A stretch of DNA of 17,420 nucleotides from an uncultured Kangiella sp. (GCA_946481205.1 CAMLNB010000056.1:1-17420), one strand, 5' to 3'. Shown: positions 6,700 through 14,556, counted from the first letter of the stretch. Notes: generated by a model from the sequence alone, not told the origin. Translations and numbers: made by a program.

Positions 6700-7005
6700 A
6701 TGGCAAAAACCTCGATGATTGAGCGCGAAAAGCGTCGCGCCGCACTGGTCAAGAAGCACGCGACCAAGCGCGCGGAACTGAAGGCCAAGATTGTTCACCC
6801 GGCGACTTCCGATGAAGAGCGTTGGGCGGCGTTGGTAGCATTGCAAAAGCTGCCGCGTGATTCCGCTGCGACTCGTCAAAAGAATCGCTGCAGCATCACC
6901 GGTCGTCCGCACGGCTTCCTGCGGAAATTCGGCCTTTCCCGTATCAAGCTGCGTGAAGCGGCGATGCGCGGCGAAGTTCCTGGTCTCACCAAGGCCAGCT
7001 GGTAA
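6700..7005 (+). CDS. rpsN: Small-subunit ribosomal protein S14, zinc-independent form
   Basis: The 101-residue product ([20 protein letters not shown]) is the long S14 form. The C-terminal half [21 protein letters not shown] shows the S14 signature with only a single cysteine, so the four-cysteine zinc site of short S14 proteins is absent and no zinc is needed. S14 is a late-joining protein of the 30S head near S3 and S10. The binding site is the AAGGGG after the rplE stop. A 22-bp gap leads to rpsH. Confidence 0.98.
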   Translation: MAKTSMIEREKRRAALVKKHATKRAELKAKIVHPATSDEERWAALVALQKLPRDSAATRQKNRCSITGRPHGFLRKFGLSRIKLREAAMRGEVPGLTKASW

Positions 7006-7027
7006 GGTTGGCGCGGAGTTTTAGACG

Positions 7028-7423
7028 ATGAGCATGCAAGATCCCATCGCCGATATGCTGACGCGCGTCCGCAATGCGCAATCAGCCGGCAAAAAAGTGG
7101 TGACCATGCCGGGTTCCAAGCTGAAGTTGGCAATCGCGAAAGTGTTGCAAGACGAAGGCTATGTGACCGGTGTGGAACAGGCGACTGTTGAGGGCAAATC
7201 TGTCCTGAGCATCAGCTTGAAGTATTTCGAAGGCAAGCCGGTTATCGTGCGCCTGGAACGCGTTTCGCGTCCTGGCCTGCGCGTGTATAAGAGCTTGTCG
7301 GATCTGCCCAAAGTGTTGGGTGGTCTCGGCGTCGCGATTGTCTCCACCTCCAAGGGTGTGATGAGCGATCGCGCAGCACGCGCTGCCGGTCACGGCGGTG
7401 AAGTGCTGGCCTACGTAGCATAA
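7028..7423 (+). CDS. rpsH: Small-subunit ribosomal protein S8
   Basis: The 131-residue product begins [20 protein letters not shown] and ends with the RNA-binding signature [20 protein letters not shown], matching E. coli S8 (130). S8 binds helix 21 of 16S rRNA in the 30S platform early in assembly. In E. coli it also represses the spc operon by binding mRNA at the rplE start, which lies upstream here in the same order. Two of its likely RNA contacts, the Ser-Thr-Ser-Lys segment and the GGE turn near the end, are kept. Confidence 0.98.
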   Translation: MSMQDPIADMLTRVRNAQSAGKKVVTMPGSKLKLAIAKVLQDEGYVTGVEQATVEGKSVLSISLKYFEGKPVIVRLERVSRPGLRVYKSLSDLPKVLGGLGVAIVSTSKGVMSDRAARAAGHGGEVLAYVA

Positions 7424-7435
7424 GGAGCAGCGAAG

Positions 7436-7969
7436 ATGTCGCGTGTCGGTAAAAAACCGATTGAGCTCCCGAAAGGCGTAGAGCTGTCGGTCAAAGACAA
7501 AGTGGTCACGGTCAAAGGCGCGAAAGGCTCGCTGAGCCACACGCTGCATGACGCCGTGGAAGTGAAAGTCGAAGGCAACGTAGTGTCGTTCGCCCCGCGC
7601 GCTGGCTTTGAAAAAGCCAACGTGCAGGCCGGTACGGCGCGCGCCCTGGTCAACAATTTGGTGACCGGTGTCAGCCAAGGCTTCACCCGTAAACTGAATC
7701 TGGTCGGCGTGGGTTTCCGCGCGGCCGTTCAAGGCAAGAACCTGAACCTGACCCTTGGTTTCTCGCACCCGGTGGTGTTTGAGATTCCGGAAGGTCTGAC
7801 TGTGACCTGCCCGACCCAAACCGAAATTCTGGTGGCCGGTACGGACAAGCACGCAGTCGGTCAGGCTGCCGCCAACATCCGTGGTTTCCGTCCGCCGGAG
7901 CCGTATCAGGGCAAAGGCGTGCGCTACGACAACGAAGTCGTGGTGCTGAAAGAAGCCAAGAAGAAGTAA
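7436..7969 (+). CDS. rplF: Large-subunit ribosomal protein L6
   Basis: The 177-residue product (MSRVGKKPIELPKGVELSVK) has the E. coli L6 length and the two duplicated L6 domains. The second domain ends with the signature FRPPEPYQGKGVRYDNEVV (about 153-171). L6 sits by the sarcin-ricin loop and helix 97 at the factor-binding region and joins late in 50S assembly. AAGGAG at 7422-7427 is the binding site. The 9-bp gap to rplR is normal. Confidence 0.98.
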   Translation: MSRVGKKPIELPKGVELSVKDKVVTVKGAKGSLSHTLHDAVEVKVEGNVVSFAPRAGFEKANVQAGTARALVNNLVTGVSQGFTRKLNLVGVGFRAAVQGKNLNLTLGFSHPVVFEIPEGLTVTCPTQTEILVAGTDKHAVGQAAANIRGFRPPEPYQGKGVRYDNEVVVLKEAKKK

Positions 7970-7978
7970 GGTGTAGAT

Positions 7979-8332
7979 ATGGACAAGAAACTGACTCGTC
8001 TCCGTCGCGCCGCTGCCACCCGCCGTCGCATTGCCGACCTGGGTGCCAACCGGCTGGTGGTGCATCGCACCCCGCGCCATATCTACGCACAACTGATCTC
8101 CGGCGAAACCGGTCAGGTCGTTTGCGCTGCTTCGACTGTCGAAGAAGCGGTGCGTGGCGCGGTCAAGTACACCGGCAATGTCGAAGCTGCTGCAAAGATT
8201 GGCGAGCTGATCGCCGAGCGCGCACTGGCCAAGGGCGTCAACACTGTCGCCTTCGACCGCTCGGGCTTCCAGTATCACGGTCGCGTCAAGGCGCTGGCAG
8301 AAGCCGCTCGCGCCAAAGGCCTCCAGTTCTAA
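7979..8332 (+). CDS. rplR: Large-subunit ribosomal protein L18
   Basis: The 117-residue product has a basic N-terminal segment ([20 protein letters not shown]), then the globular core with [16 protein letters not shown], and ends [20 protein letters not shown], matching E. coli L18 exactly in length. L18 binds 5S rRNA together with L5 and anchors it in the central protuberance. AAGGTG just before the start serves as binding site. Only 10 bp separate it from rpsE. Confidence 0.98.
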   Translation: MDKKLTRLRRAAATRRRIADLGANRLVVHRTPRHIYAQLISGETGQVVCAASTVEEAVRGAVKYTGNVEAAAKIGELIAERALAKGVNTVAFDRSGFQYHGRVKALAEAARAKGLQF

Positions 8333-8342
8333 GGGTTTGAAG

Positions 8343-8855
8343 ATGGCTATGAAAGAGCAGCAACAAACCAGCGCCGACGGTATGGTCGAGAAACTGGTTG
8401 CCGTGAACCGCGTTGCCAAGGTTGTCAAAGGTGGCCGGATTTTTTCGTTCACCGCGCTGACCGTGGTTGGCGACGGCCAGGGCCGTATCGGCTACGGCCG
8501 TGGCAAGGCCCGCGAAGTCCCGGCCGCTATCGCCAAGGCGATGGAACAAGCCAAGCGCAACATGGTTCGTGTTGAGTTGAAAGACGGTCACACCCTGCAG
8601 CACCCGGTCAAAGCCGCCCACGGCGCCTCGACCGTGTTCATGCAGCCGGCCTCGCAAGGTACCGGTATCATCGCCGGTGGTGCAATGCGCGCCGTGTTTG
8701 AAGTGCTGGGCGTCAAGAACGTGTTGGCCAAGAGCTACGGTTCGACCAACAGCGTCAACGTCGTTCGCGCCACTGTGCGTGCACTGACCGAGATGTCGTC
8801 GGCCGAAGCGATTGCAGCCAAGCGCGGCAAGACCGTTGAACAGATTCTGGGTTAA
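8343..8855 (+). CDS. rpsE: Small-subunit ribosomal protein S5
   Basis: From ATG 8343 the product is 170 residues (E. coli 167). The double-stranded RNA-binding-like N domain contains [20 protein letters not shown]. The KGGR (29-32) loop, where spectinomycin-resistance changes occur, is of the sensitive type. The C domain includes [19 protein letters not shown] and KAYGSTN-like [15 protein letters not shown]5 borders the mRNA entry channel and the decoding helix. An upstream TTG (8337) falls in the binding site AGGG (8332-8335), and ATG 8349 is a less likely alternative start. Confidence 0.97.
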   Translation: MAMKEQQQTSADGMVEKLVAVNRVAKVVKGGRIFSFTALTVVGDGQGRIGYGRGKAREVPAAIAKAMEQAKRNMVRVELKDGHTLQHPVKAAHGASTVFMQPASQGTGIIAGGAMRAVFEVLGVKNVLAKSYGSTNSVNVVRATVRALTEMSSAEAIAAKRGKTVEQILG

Positions 8856-8860
8856 TCGCC

Positions 8861-9040
8861 ATGGCTAAAACGATCAAAGTTACTCAAGTTCGTTCGCAGT
8901 TCCACAAGCTGCCGAAGCATCGCGCAACGATGCTCGGCCTTGGCCTGAAGCGGATGAATCAAACCGTTGAGCTGATCGACACGCCGGCTGTGCGCGGCAT
9001 GATCAATCAGGTCTATTACATGGTGAAGGTCGAGGAGTAA
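8861..9040 (+). CDS. rpmD: Large-subunit ribosomal protein L30
   Basis: This 59-residue frame is short but unmistakable: it starts [20 protein letters not shown], has the [25 protein letters not shown] core and ends [12 protein letters not shown], the same length as E. coli L30. L30 is a small ferredoxin-like protein of the 50S subunit close to 5S rRNA and helix 38. It sits in its usual place between rpsE and rplO with gaps of 5 and 3 bp. The binding site is weak (GGG about 10 bases before the ATG, inside rpsE), so translation is probably coupled to rpsE. Confidence 0.97.
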   Translation: MAKTIKVTQVRSQFHKLPKHRATMLGLGLKRMNQTVELIDTPAVRGMINQVYYMVKVEE

Positions 9041-9043
9041 TCC

Positions 9044-9493
9044 ATGCGCCTGAACGAAATCTCCCCGGCCTTCGGCAGCAAGAAAAAGCCGAAGCGTCTG
9101 GGTCGTGGTATCGGCTCGACCGACGGTAAAACCGCTGGTAAGGGTCACAAAGGTCAGCACGCTCGTAAGAGCCCGCAGCACATGATCGGCTTCGAAGGCG
9201 GTCAGATGCCAATGGCGCGTCGTCTGCCGAAGTTCGGTTTCACCTCGCTGAAGAAGCTCAAGCACGCCGAAGTGCGTCTGAGCGAACTGGCGCTGGTGCC
9301 GGGCAACACCATTGATCTGGTCAGCCTGAAAGCGGCCAACGTCATTGCGATTGACTCCGACTCGGCCAAGATCGTGTTGTCGGGCGCCATTTCGCGCGCG
9401 GTCACCGTCAAAGGTGTCCGGGTGACCGAAGGTGCACGCAACGCCATTGTCGCCGCTGGCGGCAAGGTCGAAGACGCTGAGGTTGCTCAGTAA
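9044..9493 (+). CDS. rplO: Large-subunit ribosomal protein L15
   Basis: The 149-residue product (E. coli 144) starts [20 protein letters not shown]. It has the extended glycine- and lysine-rich N-terminal arm [20 protein letters not shown] that penetrates 23S rRNA. The motif [19 protein letters not shown] (about 50-68) and the globular C domain ending [19 protein letters not shown] follow. L15 is an early 50S assembly protein. The binding site GAGGAG is the end of rpmD (9032-9037). The TAA stop shares a base with the secY start (TAATG), coupling the ribosomal genes to the translocon gene. Confidence 0.98.
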   Translation: MRLNEISPAFGSKKKPKRLGRGIGSTDGKTAGKGHKGQHARKSPQHMIGFEGGQMPMARRLPKFGFTSLKKLKHAEVRLSELALVPGNTIDLVSLKAANVIAIDSDSAKIVLSGAISRAVTVKGVRVTEGARNAIVAAGGKVEDAEVAQ

Positions 9494-10845
9494 TGGCGAA
9501 CGTCGGCGGCATGGCTAACAAGCTAGGCGGCGGCCTGACCGAACTGCGTAAGCGCATCCTGTTTCTGGTGGGTGCGCTGATCGTATTTCGCATCGGCGCC
9601 TACGTGCCGGTTCCTGGCGTCGACAGCAGTGTGCTCGCTCAGTTGATGGAGCAGCAACAAGGCACCCTGCTGGCGCTGTTCAATATGTTCTCCGGTGGCG
9701 CGCTTGAGCGGGCCTCGGTGTTTGCGCTTGGCATTACGCCGTACATTTCGGCCTCGATCATCATTCAGGTGATGGGCTTTGTGTACGAGCCGCTGAAAGC
9801 GTTGAAGAAAGAAGGCGAAGCGGGTCGGCGCAAGCTGATGCAGTACACCCGTTACGGCACCTTGTTGTTGGCGATTTTCCAAGCGATTTCGATCGCGGTG
9901 AACTTCCCGAATTTCGCCCCGGGTTTGGTGCCTGAGCCAGGTTTTGCGTTTTACTTCGGCGCCGTGGTGTCGTTGGTGACCGGTACGATGTTCCTGATGT
10001 GGCTCGGTGAGCAGATCAACGAACGCGGTATCGGCAACGGTATCTCGATGCTGATTTTCGCCGGTATCGTCGCAGGTATGCCGAGTGCGCTCGGTCAGAC
10101 CTTCGAGAATGTTCGCCAAGGTGAGCTGTCGTTCATCTCGCTGATCATTCTGGTGGCGCTGGTGGTTGCTGTGACCGCTGTAGTGATTGTCATCGAGCGC
10201 GGCCAACGCCGGCTGGTGGTGAATTACGCCAAGCGTCAGCAGGGCCGGAAGATGTTCCAGGCCCAGCAGAGCCATCTGCCGCTGAAGATCAACATGGCGG
10301 GTGTGATCCCGGCGATTTTCGCCTCGTCGATCATCCTGTTCCCGGCCACGATTGTGCAGTGGTTCGGTGGTCAAGGTGATGGCGTGGTGACAGGCTTCCT
10401 GCAGGATGTTTCGGCCGCCCTGAGCCCAGGTCAGCCGGCCTACCTGCTGTTGTATGCCGCTGGCATCATGTTCTTCAGCTTTTTCTACACCGCTATCGTG
10501 TTCAACCCACGCGATATCGCTGAGAACCTGAAGAAGAGTGGCGCATTTTTGCCGGCCATCCGGCCCGGTGAGCAGACCGCCAAATACATTGACAAGGTAG
10601 TGACCCGGTTGACCCTGGTTGGCGCCCTGTACATGACTGCAGTCTGCCTGTTGCCGGAAGCGATGATTCAGATTTGGAACGTGCCGTTCTATTTCGGTGG
10701 CACCTCCTTGCTGATTATCGTGGTCGTGGTCATGGACTTCATGGCCCAGGTGCAAGCGCACCTGATGTCGCAGCAGTACGAATCACTGCTGAAGAAAGCG
10801 AATTTCCGCGGTATCGGTCCGGCTGGCCAGTTGCGCCAGAACTGA
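9493..10845 (+). CDS. secY: Protein translocase channel subunit SecY
   Basis: The 450-residue product is an inner-membrane protein with ten hydrophobic segments, starting at about residues 22-38, and forms the SecYEG pore for export and membrane insertion. The plug region follows the first segment (about 60-75, [24 protein letters not shown]). [16 protein letters not shown] (81-96) is typical of TM2. The fifth cytoplasmic loop carries [30 protein letters not shown] with Arg357, the residue essential for SecA-driven transport in E. coli. Near the end [20 protein letters not shown] and the tail [19 protein letters not shown] segment are present. The start overlaps the rplO stop by one base, with GAGG at 9480-9483. 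Confidence 0.98.
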   Translation: MANVGGMANKLGGGLTELRKRILFLVGALIVFRIGAYVPVPGVDSSVLAQLMEQQQGTLLALFNMFSGGALERASVFALGITPYISASIIIQVMGFVYEPLKALKKEGEAGRRKLMQYTRYGTLLLAIFQAISIAVNFPNFAPGLVPEPGFAFYFGAVVSLVTGTMFLMWLGEQINERGIGNGISMLIFAGIVAGMPSALGQTFENVRQGELSFISLIILVALVVAVTAVVIVIERGQRRLVVNYAKRQQGRKMFQAQQSHLPLKINMAGVIPAIFASSIILFPATIVQWFGGQGDGVVTGFLQDVSAALSPGQPAYLLLYAAGIMFFSFFYTAIVFNPRDIAENLKKSGAFLPAIRPGEQTAKYIDKVVTRLTLVGALYMTAVCLLPEAMIQIWNVPFYFGGTSLLIIVVVVMDFMAQVQAHLMSQQYESLLKKANFRGIGPAGQLRQN

Positions 10846-10864
10846 GACTGAGACAACGGTACAA

Positions 10865-10877
10865 GCCGGTAGCCGGC
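10865..10877 (+). other. Small hairpin between secY and rpmJ
   Basis: GCCGG (10865-10869) pairs with CCGGC (10873-10877) around a TAG loop in the 59-bp secY-rpmJ gap. No T run follows, so it is not a terminator. It may influence mRNA processing or the secY/rpmJ ratio, but that is speculative. Confidence 0.4.
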
Positions 10878-10904
10878 GAAAGTAAAGTTTCGAGGAGTGC
10901 CAAG

Positions 10905-11018
10905 ATGAAAGTTCGTGCATCGGTAAAGGCTATCTGCCGCAAGTGCAAGATCGTCCGCCGTGATGGCGTGGTCCGGGTGGTCTGTGAGACCGCCAAGCAC
11001 AAGCAGCGTCAGGGCTAA
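10905..11018 (+). CDS. rpmJ: Large-subunit ribosomal protein L36, zinc-binding form
   Basis: This 37-residue product ([20 protein letters not shown], ending AKHKQRQG) is L36 of the zinc-ribbon type. The ligands Cys11, Cys14, Cys27 and His32 are all present. L36 organises rRNA helices below the L7/L12 stalk base. It is one residue shorter than E. coli L36 between Cys27 and His32. CGAGGAG at 10891-10897 is a strong binding site. The frame stays open upstream into secY in another register, which I disregard because the L36 start is exact. It is the last gene of the spc block and no terminator follows. Confidence 0.97.
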   Translation: MKVRASVKAICRKCKIVRRDGVVRVVCETAKHKQRQG

Positions 11019-11040
11019 GCCTTCGATTTGGTTAGAAAAG

Positions 11041-11069
11041 TTGAAATCTGGCAGATCCGACGCTAAACT
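11041..11069 (+). promoter_or_regulatory. Candidate sigma70 promoter of the alpha operon
   Basis: The -35 box TTGAAA (11041-11046, five of six) is 17 bp from the -10 box TAAACT (11064-11069, four of six). The discriminator after it is GC-rich (CTCGCGCCC). It sits in the only large gap before rpsM, where E. coli also has its alpha promoter. The start of transcription would be near 11075-11077, giving a leader of only about 38 nt. Confidence 0.6.
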
Positions 11070-11087
11070 CTCGCGCCCTTCTGCCAG
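11048..11087 (+). repeat. Inverted repeat around the alpha promoter -10 box
   Basis: CTGGCAG (11048-11054) and CTGCCAG (11081-11087) are perfect inverted copies separated by 26 bp, with arm centres 33 bp apart. The left arm is in the promoter spacer and the right arm is just after the predicted transcription start. It could be a DNA operator, or an RNA stem formed only in transcripts reading through from the spc genes. Confidence 0.45.
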
Positions 11088-11119
11088 CCAACTCAGGTTA
11101 GGAGTTTTATTCCATGGCT
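11086..11119 (+). promoter_or_regulatory. Possible fold masking the rpsM start (S4 operator candidate)
   Basis: AGCCA (11086-11090) can pair with TGGCT (11115-11119), and inside it ACTC (11091-11094) pairs with GAGT (11102-11105). Together these would cover the binding site GGAG (11101-11104) and the ATG (11114). In E. coli S4 represses the alpha operon by holding a pseudoknot over the rpsM start. The fold here has the right place for this role, but I cannot confirm a pseudoknot. Confidence 0.35.
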
Positions 11120-11470
11120 CGTATTGCCGGCGTCAACATCCCGGTCAACAAGCACACGGTGATCGCGCTGACCGCCATTTATGGCATCGGTCGCACCCGT
11201 GCGCAAAGCATCTGTGCCTCGGCTGGCATCGCTCCCACCGTCAAGGTGAAAGAGCTCAATGAAGCCCAGGTCGAATCGCTGCGTACCGAAGTGGCCAAAT
11301 TCACGGTCGAGGGTGACCTGCGCCGGGAAGTGTCCATGAGCATCAAGCGTTTGATGGACCTCGGTTGCTACCGTGGCATTCGTCACCGCAAGGGCCTGCC
11401 GGTTCGCGGTCAGCGTTCCAAGACCAACGCTCGTACCCGCAAGGGCCCGCGCAAGCCGATCAAAGTCTAA
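11114..11470 (+). CDS. rpsM: Small-subunit ribosomal protein S13
   Basis: The 118-residue product ([20 protein letters not shown]) has the E. coli S13 length. The helix-two-turn-helix region includes [18 protein letters not shown] (about 23-40). The basic C-terminal tail [15 protein letters not shown] reaches between the A- and P-site tRNAs. S13 pairs with S19 in the 30S head and bridges to L5. TAGGAG at 11099-11104 is the binding site. It is the first gene of the alpha operon, whose translation E. coli controls through S4 at this start. Confidence 0.98.
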   Translation: MARIAGVNIPVNKHTVIALTAIYGIGRTRAQSICASAGIAPTVKVKELNEAQVESLRTEVAKFTVEGDLRREVSMSIKRLMDLGCYRGIRHRKGLPVRGQRSKTNARTRKGPRKPIKV

Positions 11471-11494
11471 GTTTGATATCCCGGGATTAATACG

Positions 11495-11893
11495 ATGGGT
11501 AAAGCACCTGCTGCTGCGCGTACCACGCGCAAGCGCGTAAAAAAGCACGTTGTTGACGGTATGGCGCACATCCACGCCTCGTTCAACAACACGATCGTGA
11601 CCATTACTGACCGTCAGGGCAACACCCTGAGCTGGGCCACCGCTGGTGGTTCGGGCTTCCGCGGTTCGCGCAAGAGCACGCCGTTCGCCGCGCAGGTTGC
11701 CGCTGAAAAAGCCGGCACTGCTGCGAAAGAATACGGCCTGAAGAACCTCGAAGTGTTCGTCAAGGGTCCTGGCCCGGGTCGTGAATCCGCCGTGCGCGCG
11801 CTGAACGCAGTGGGTTACAAGATCACCAACATCACTGACGTCACCCCGATTCCGCATAACGGCTGCCGTCCGCCGAAAAAGCGTCGCGTCTAA
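11495..11893 (+). CDS. rpsK: Small-subunit ribosomal protein S11
   Basis: The 132-residue product (E. coli 129) starts [20 protein letters not shown] and has the core [20 protein letters not shown] and [19 protein letters not shown]11 lines the mRNA exit channel in the 30S platform with S7. The end [15 protein letters not shown] contains the Asn-Gly pair (Asn122-Gly123) that forms isoaspartate in E. coli S11. The 24-bp gap before it holds a 10-bp palindrome (ATCCCGGGAT, 11478-11487), whose GGGA may serve as binding site. Confidence 0.98.
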   Translation: MGKAPAAARTTRKRVKKHVVDGMAHIHASFNNTIVTITDRQGNTLSWATAGGSGFRGSRKSTPFAAQVAAEKAGTAAKEYGLKNLEVFVKGPGPGRESAVRALNAVGYKITNITDVTPIPHNGCRPPKKRRV

Positions 11894-11926
11894 CCTTTTT
11901 CGGACAGAATCTCGGAGTAAAGCATC

Positions 11927-12553
11927 ATGGCTCGTTATATCGGCCCGAAAGTCAAACTGTCGCGTCGCGAAGGCACCGATCTCGGTCTCAAGAGCGGCGT
12001 CCGCGCGATCGAGAGCAAGTGCCGCGATCGCCTGAACAAGAAGCCTGGTCAGCACGGTGACAAGGCCCAGCGCCTGTCCGACTACGGCGTTCAGCTGCGC
12101 GAGAAGCAAAAGGTTCGCCGTATTTACGGCATCCTTGAGCGTCAGTTCAGCAACTACTACAAGCAAGCTTCGGCTGGCAAAGGCAACACCGGCGAAGCCC
12201 TGTTGCAGTTGCTGGAAAGCCGTCTGGACAACGTGGTGTACCGCGCCGGTTTCGGTGCCACCCGTGCCGAGGCCCGTCAGCTGGTTTCGCACCGTTCGAT
12301 TTCGGTCAACGGCCGCGTCGTGAACTTCCCGAGCTTCCAGATTCAGCCGGGCGACGTTGTCGAAGTGCGCGAGAAGGCCAAGAGCCAGCTGCGCATCAAG
12401 GCCGCTCTGGAACTGGCGGGTCAGCGCGAGAAAGCCCACTGGGTTGAAGTCGACGAGAGCAAAATGGTTGCCACCTTCAAGGCGGTACCGGAGCGCTCGG
12501 ATCTGTCGGCCGAAATCAACGAAGCGCTGATCGTCGAACTGTACTCCAAGTAA
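11927..12553 (+). CDS. rpsD: Small-subunit ribosomal protein S4
   Basis: The 208-residue product (E. coli 206) starts [21 protein letters not shown]4 initiates 30S assembly, forms part of the mRNA entry helicase with S3 and S5, and in E. coli represses its own alpha operon. The N-terminal region has only one cysteine (Cys32), so it is the zinc-free type. The S4 RNA-binding domain covers about residues 97-160, with [34 protein letters not shown] sequence. The end [11 protein letters not shown] is typical. GGAG lies in the 33-bp gap before the start. A 63-bp gap with a perfect hairpin follows before rpoA. Confidence 0.98.
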   Translation: MARYIGPKVKLSRREGTDLGLKSGVRAIESKCRDRLNKKPGQHGDKAQRLSDYGVQLREKQKVRRIYGILERQFSNYYKQASAGKGNTGEALLQLLESRLDNVVYRAGFGATRAEARQLVSHRSISVNGRVVNFPSFQIQPGDVVEVREKAKSQLRIKAALELAGQREKAHWVEVDESKMVATFKAVPERSDLSAEINEALIVELYSK

Positions 12554-12561
12554 TCCTTGCC

Positions 12562-12585
12562 CTCGGTAAACCCGCGTTTACCGAG
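12562..12585 (+). other. Perfect hairpin between rpsD and rpoA
   Basis: CTCGGTAAA (12562-12570) pairs with TTTACCGAG (12577-12585), nine pairs around a CCCGCG loop. No T run follows on either strand, so it does not look like an intrinsic terminator. Its position nine bases after the rpsD stop could protect or process the mRNA, or separate rpsD and rpoA expression. Confidence 0.7.
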
Positions 12586-12616
12586 CGCGAAAACAGTCTT
12601 AGGAGACGCCTGAACT

Positions 12617-13609
12617 ATGCACGGCAACGTGACCGAATTGCTGAGACCGCGCCAGATCAAGATCGAGAGCCAGGGCAGCGCGAGCGCCCGTATTGTCCTC
12701 GAGCCGTTCGAGCGTGGCTTCGGCCACACGCTGGGCAATGCGCTGCGTCGCATCCTGCTCTCGTCGATGCCGGGTTGTGCCGCGGTCGAAGCCGAGATCG
12801 ACGGCGTACTGCACGAGTACTCCACGCTGGAAGGCGTGCAGGAAGATGTCATTGAAATCCTGCTGAACCTGAAAGGTTTGGCGGTGGTGCTGGAAGATCG
12901 TGACGAAGCCACTGTCACGCTGCAAAAAAGCGGCGAAGGCGTGGTCAAGGCCTCGGATCTGCAGCTGATCAATGGCGTCAAGATCCTGAACCCGGATCAT
13001 GTCATCGCTCACCTGACCAAAGGTGGCCGCTTGAACATGACCATCAAACTGGCGCGCGGCATGGGCTATCAGCCGGCCAGCAACCGCCGTTTGGTTGAAG
13101 AAAATGAGCGCCCGATCGGCCGCCTGTTGCTGGACGCTTCGTTCAGCCCGGTCCGTCGTGTGGCTTACGTGGTCGAAGCGGCGCGTGTTGAGCAGCGTAC
13201 CGACCTCGACAAACTGATTATCGATCTGGAAACCAACGGCACGATTCAGCCGGAAGAAGCGATCCGTCGCGCTGCAACCATTCTGCAGCAGCAACTGGCC
13301 GCCTTCGTCGAGCTGAAGGATGAGCGTACGGTCGAGACCAAGAAGTCTGAGCCGGCGTTTGATCCGATTCTGCTGCGTCCGGTTGATGATCTGGAGCTGA
13401 CGGTCCGTTCGGCGAACTGCCTGAAGACCGAAAACATTCACTACATCGGTGATCTGGTTCAGCGCACCGAAGTGGAATTGCTCAAGACCCCGAACCTGGG
13501 CAAGAAGTCGCTTACCGAAATCAAGGACGTGCTGGCTGCGCACGGTCTGTCGCTCGGTATGCGCCTCGAGAACTGGCCGCCGGCCAGCTTGCTCAGCGAG
13601 CAGAACTAA
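12617..13609 (+). CDS. rpoA: RNA polymerase alpha subunit
   Basis: The 330-residue product (E. coli 329) has the assembly domain 1-235, with [20 protein letters not shown] (31-50, including Arg45, essential for dimer/beta contact) and [21 protein letters not shown] linker and the DNA-binding C-terminal domain follow. In the latter, [20 protein letters not shown] keeps Arg264, Asn267 and Cys268 (E. coli 265, 268, 269), which read UP elements and contact activators. The [20 protein letters not shown] segment is the same as in E. coli. AGGAG at 12601-12605 is 11 bases from the ATG, a rather long spacing. It is the fourth gene of the alpha operon, with a 48-bp gap to rplQ. Confidence 0.98.
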   Translation: MHGNVTELLRPRQIKIESQGSASARIVLEPFERGFGHTLGNALRRILLSSMPGCAAVEAEIDGVLHEYSTLEGVQEDVIEILLNLKGLAVVLEDRDEATVTLQKSGEGVVKASDLQLINGVKILNPDHVIAHLTKGGRLNMTIKLARGMGYQPASNRRLVEENERPIGRLLLDASFSPVRRVAYVVEAARVEQRTDLDKLIIDLETNGTIQPEEAIRRAATILQQQLAAFVELKDERTVETKKSEPAFDPILLRPVDDLELTVRSANCLKTENIHYIGDLVQRTEVELLKTPNLGKKSLTEIKDVLAAHGLSLGMRLENWPPASLLSEQN

Positions 13610-13657
13610 GATTGAACTGACGGCCGCAAGGCCAGCGAGATTAAGAAGGAAAGTCCC

Positions 13658-14059
13658 ATGCGTCACCTTTGCAGCGGTCGCGCGTTTTCGCGCACCAGCG
13701 CTCACCGCAGCGCCATGTTCCGTAACATGGCCAACTCGCTGGTCGAGCACGAAGTTATTCGTACCACTCTGCCGAAAGCCAAAGAGCTGCGTCGCGTCAT
13801 TGAGCCGCTGATCACTTTGGCCAAGCAGGACAACCACGCCAACCGCCGCCTGGCTTTCGACCGTACCCGTTCGAAAGACGCCGTGCAGAAACTGTTCGGT
13901 GAACTCGGCAAGCGTTACGAAGGTCGCCCGGGTGGCTACCTGCGTATTCTGCACGCTGGCTTCCGTACCGGTGACAAGGCCGAAATGGCAATTGTCGAGC
14001 TGGTCGATCGTCCGGCTGTGGACGTTGAGCCGGTGGATGTCGAAGCCAAGGCCGAGTAA
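13658..14059 (+). CDS. rplQ: Large-subunit ribosomal protein L17
   Basis: The 133-residue product (E. coli 127) contains [20 protein letters not shown] and [20 protein letters not shown] (about 37-56) and [21 protein letters not shown]17 lies on the solvent side of the 50S subunit near the tunnel exit. The N-terminus reads [10 protein letters not shown] where most relatives have MRHRKSGR or similar, so two basic residues are replaced by Leu-Cys. The acidic C-terminal tail [13 protein letters not shown] is a little longer than usual. AAGAAGGAAAG at 13644-13654 is the binding site. It is the last gene of the ribosomal cluster and is followed by a strong terminator. Confidence 0.97.
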   Translation: MRHLCSGRAFSRTSAHRSAMFRNMANSLVEHEVIRTTLPKAKELRRVIEPLITLAKQDNHANRRLAFDRTRSKDAVQKLFGELGKRYEGRPGGYLRILHAGFRTGDKAEMAIVELVDRPAVDVEPVDVEAKAE

Positions 14060-14082
14060 TCGACCGCGGTTCATCCCGTATC

Positions 14083-14117
14083 AAACAAAAACCGCCCATT
14101 GGGCGGTTTTTGTTTTT
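14083..14117 (+). terminator. Strong intrinsic terminator after rplQ
   Basis: A 15-bp perfect stem (14083-14097 with 14101-14115) with GC core CCGCCC/GGGCGG, an ATT loop and A/T-rich flanks ends in a T-rich run. Because the left flank is A-rich (AAACAAAAA), it could also work on the minus strand. It closes the ribosomal cluster 23 bp after the rplQ stop. Confidence 0.95.
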
Positions 14118-14144
14118 CCGTGTGCGCGCAGGGTGATGACATTC

Positions 14145-14501
14145 ATGCTCAAGGCATCGTTGTTCTGGCGTTCCGCTTTCTGGCTCAGCGCAGCCTGTGT
14201 CGCCTATGGCTCCTTGGTGCCAGGCGACACGCTGCCGCCCCTTGCCAGCAGCGACAAGCTGTTGCATCTGCTGGGTCACGGCGGCGTGGCGTTCTGTGGC
14301 GCGCTGGCCTATCCGCGGCATTGGCACTATCTGTACGGACTGTTGCCGCTATTTGGCGCTGGTTTGGAAGTGCTGCAGCGCTGGGTGCCGAACCGCAGCT
14401 TTGATTGGCTCGACATGGTGGCCAATGTAGCCGGCGTCGTGCTGGCGTTCTTGCTGGTAGGGACTTGGCGGCGCTATCGGAAAACGCAAAGCGCAGAGTG
14501 A
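14145..14501 (+). CDS. VanZ-family small membrane protein
   Basis: The 118-residue product is very hydrophobic, with about four membrane segments (residues about 4-22, 43-58, 62-80 and 92-107 from ATG 14145). It carries the pattern of the VanZ family: DKLLHLLGHGGVAFCGAL, then GLEVLQRWVPNRSFDWLDMVANVAG. VanZ itself gives low-level teicoplanin resistance in enterococci, but chromosomal relatives in proteobacteria have no settled role, so none is assigned. I prefer ATG 14145, eight bases after AGGGTGA (14130-14136). ATG 14136 is in frame but overlaps that site. It starts only 27 bp after the rplQ terminator, where I find no promoter, so it may depend on read-through. It converges on uvrA. Confidence 0.8.
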   Translation: MLKASLFWRSAFWLSAACVAYGSLVPGDTLPPLASSDKLLHLLGHGGVAFCGALAYPRHWHYLYGLLPLFGAGLEVLQRWVPNRSFDWLDMVANVAGVVLAFLLVGTWRRYRKTQSAE

Positions 14502-14511
14502 TACATCGAAC

Positions 14512-14546
14512 CAAACAAAAGGCCGGGTGACCCGGCCTTTTGTTTG
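14512..14546. terminator. Bidirectional terminator between the VanZ gene and uvrA
   Basis: A 16-bp perfect stem (14512-14527 with 14531-14546) has core GGCCGGG/CCCGGCC, a TGA loop, an A-rich left flank and TTTTGTTT on the right. It can end transcription from both directions, serving the plus-strand VanZ gene (10 bp after its stop) and the minus-strand uvrA (10 bp after its stop). Confidence 0.95.
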
Positions 14547-14556
14547 CGACAACACT

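Noticed and set aside
10674..10904. Upstream extension of the rpmJ frame through the end of secY
   Set aside because: It is out of frame with secY, shows no similarity to anything, and L36 starts exactly at 10905 with a strong binding site.
11478..11487. Palindrome ATCCCGGGAT between rpsM and rpsK
   Set aside because: It is short, has no loop or T run, and is most simply part of the rpsK binding site.
13573..13587. Palindrome CTGGCCGCCGGCCAG near the end of rpoA
   Set aside because: It lies in codons for the conserved NWPPAS segment, and base composition explains it.
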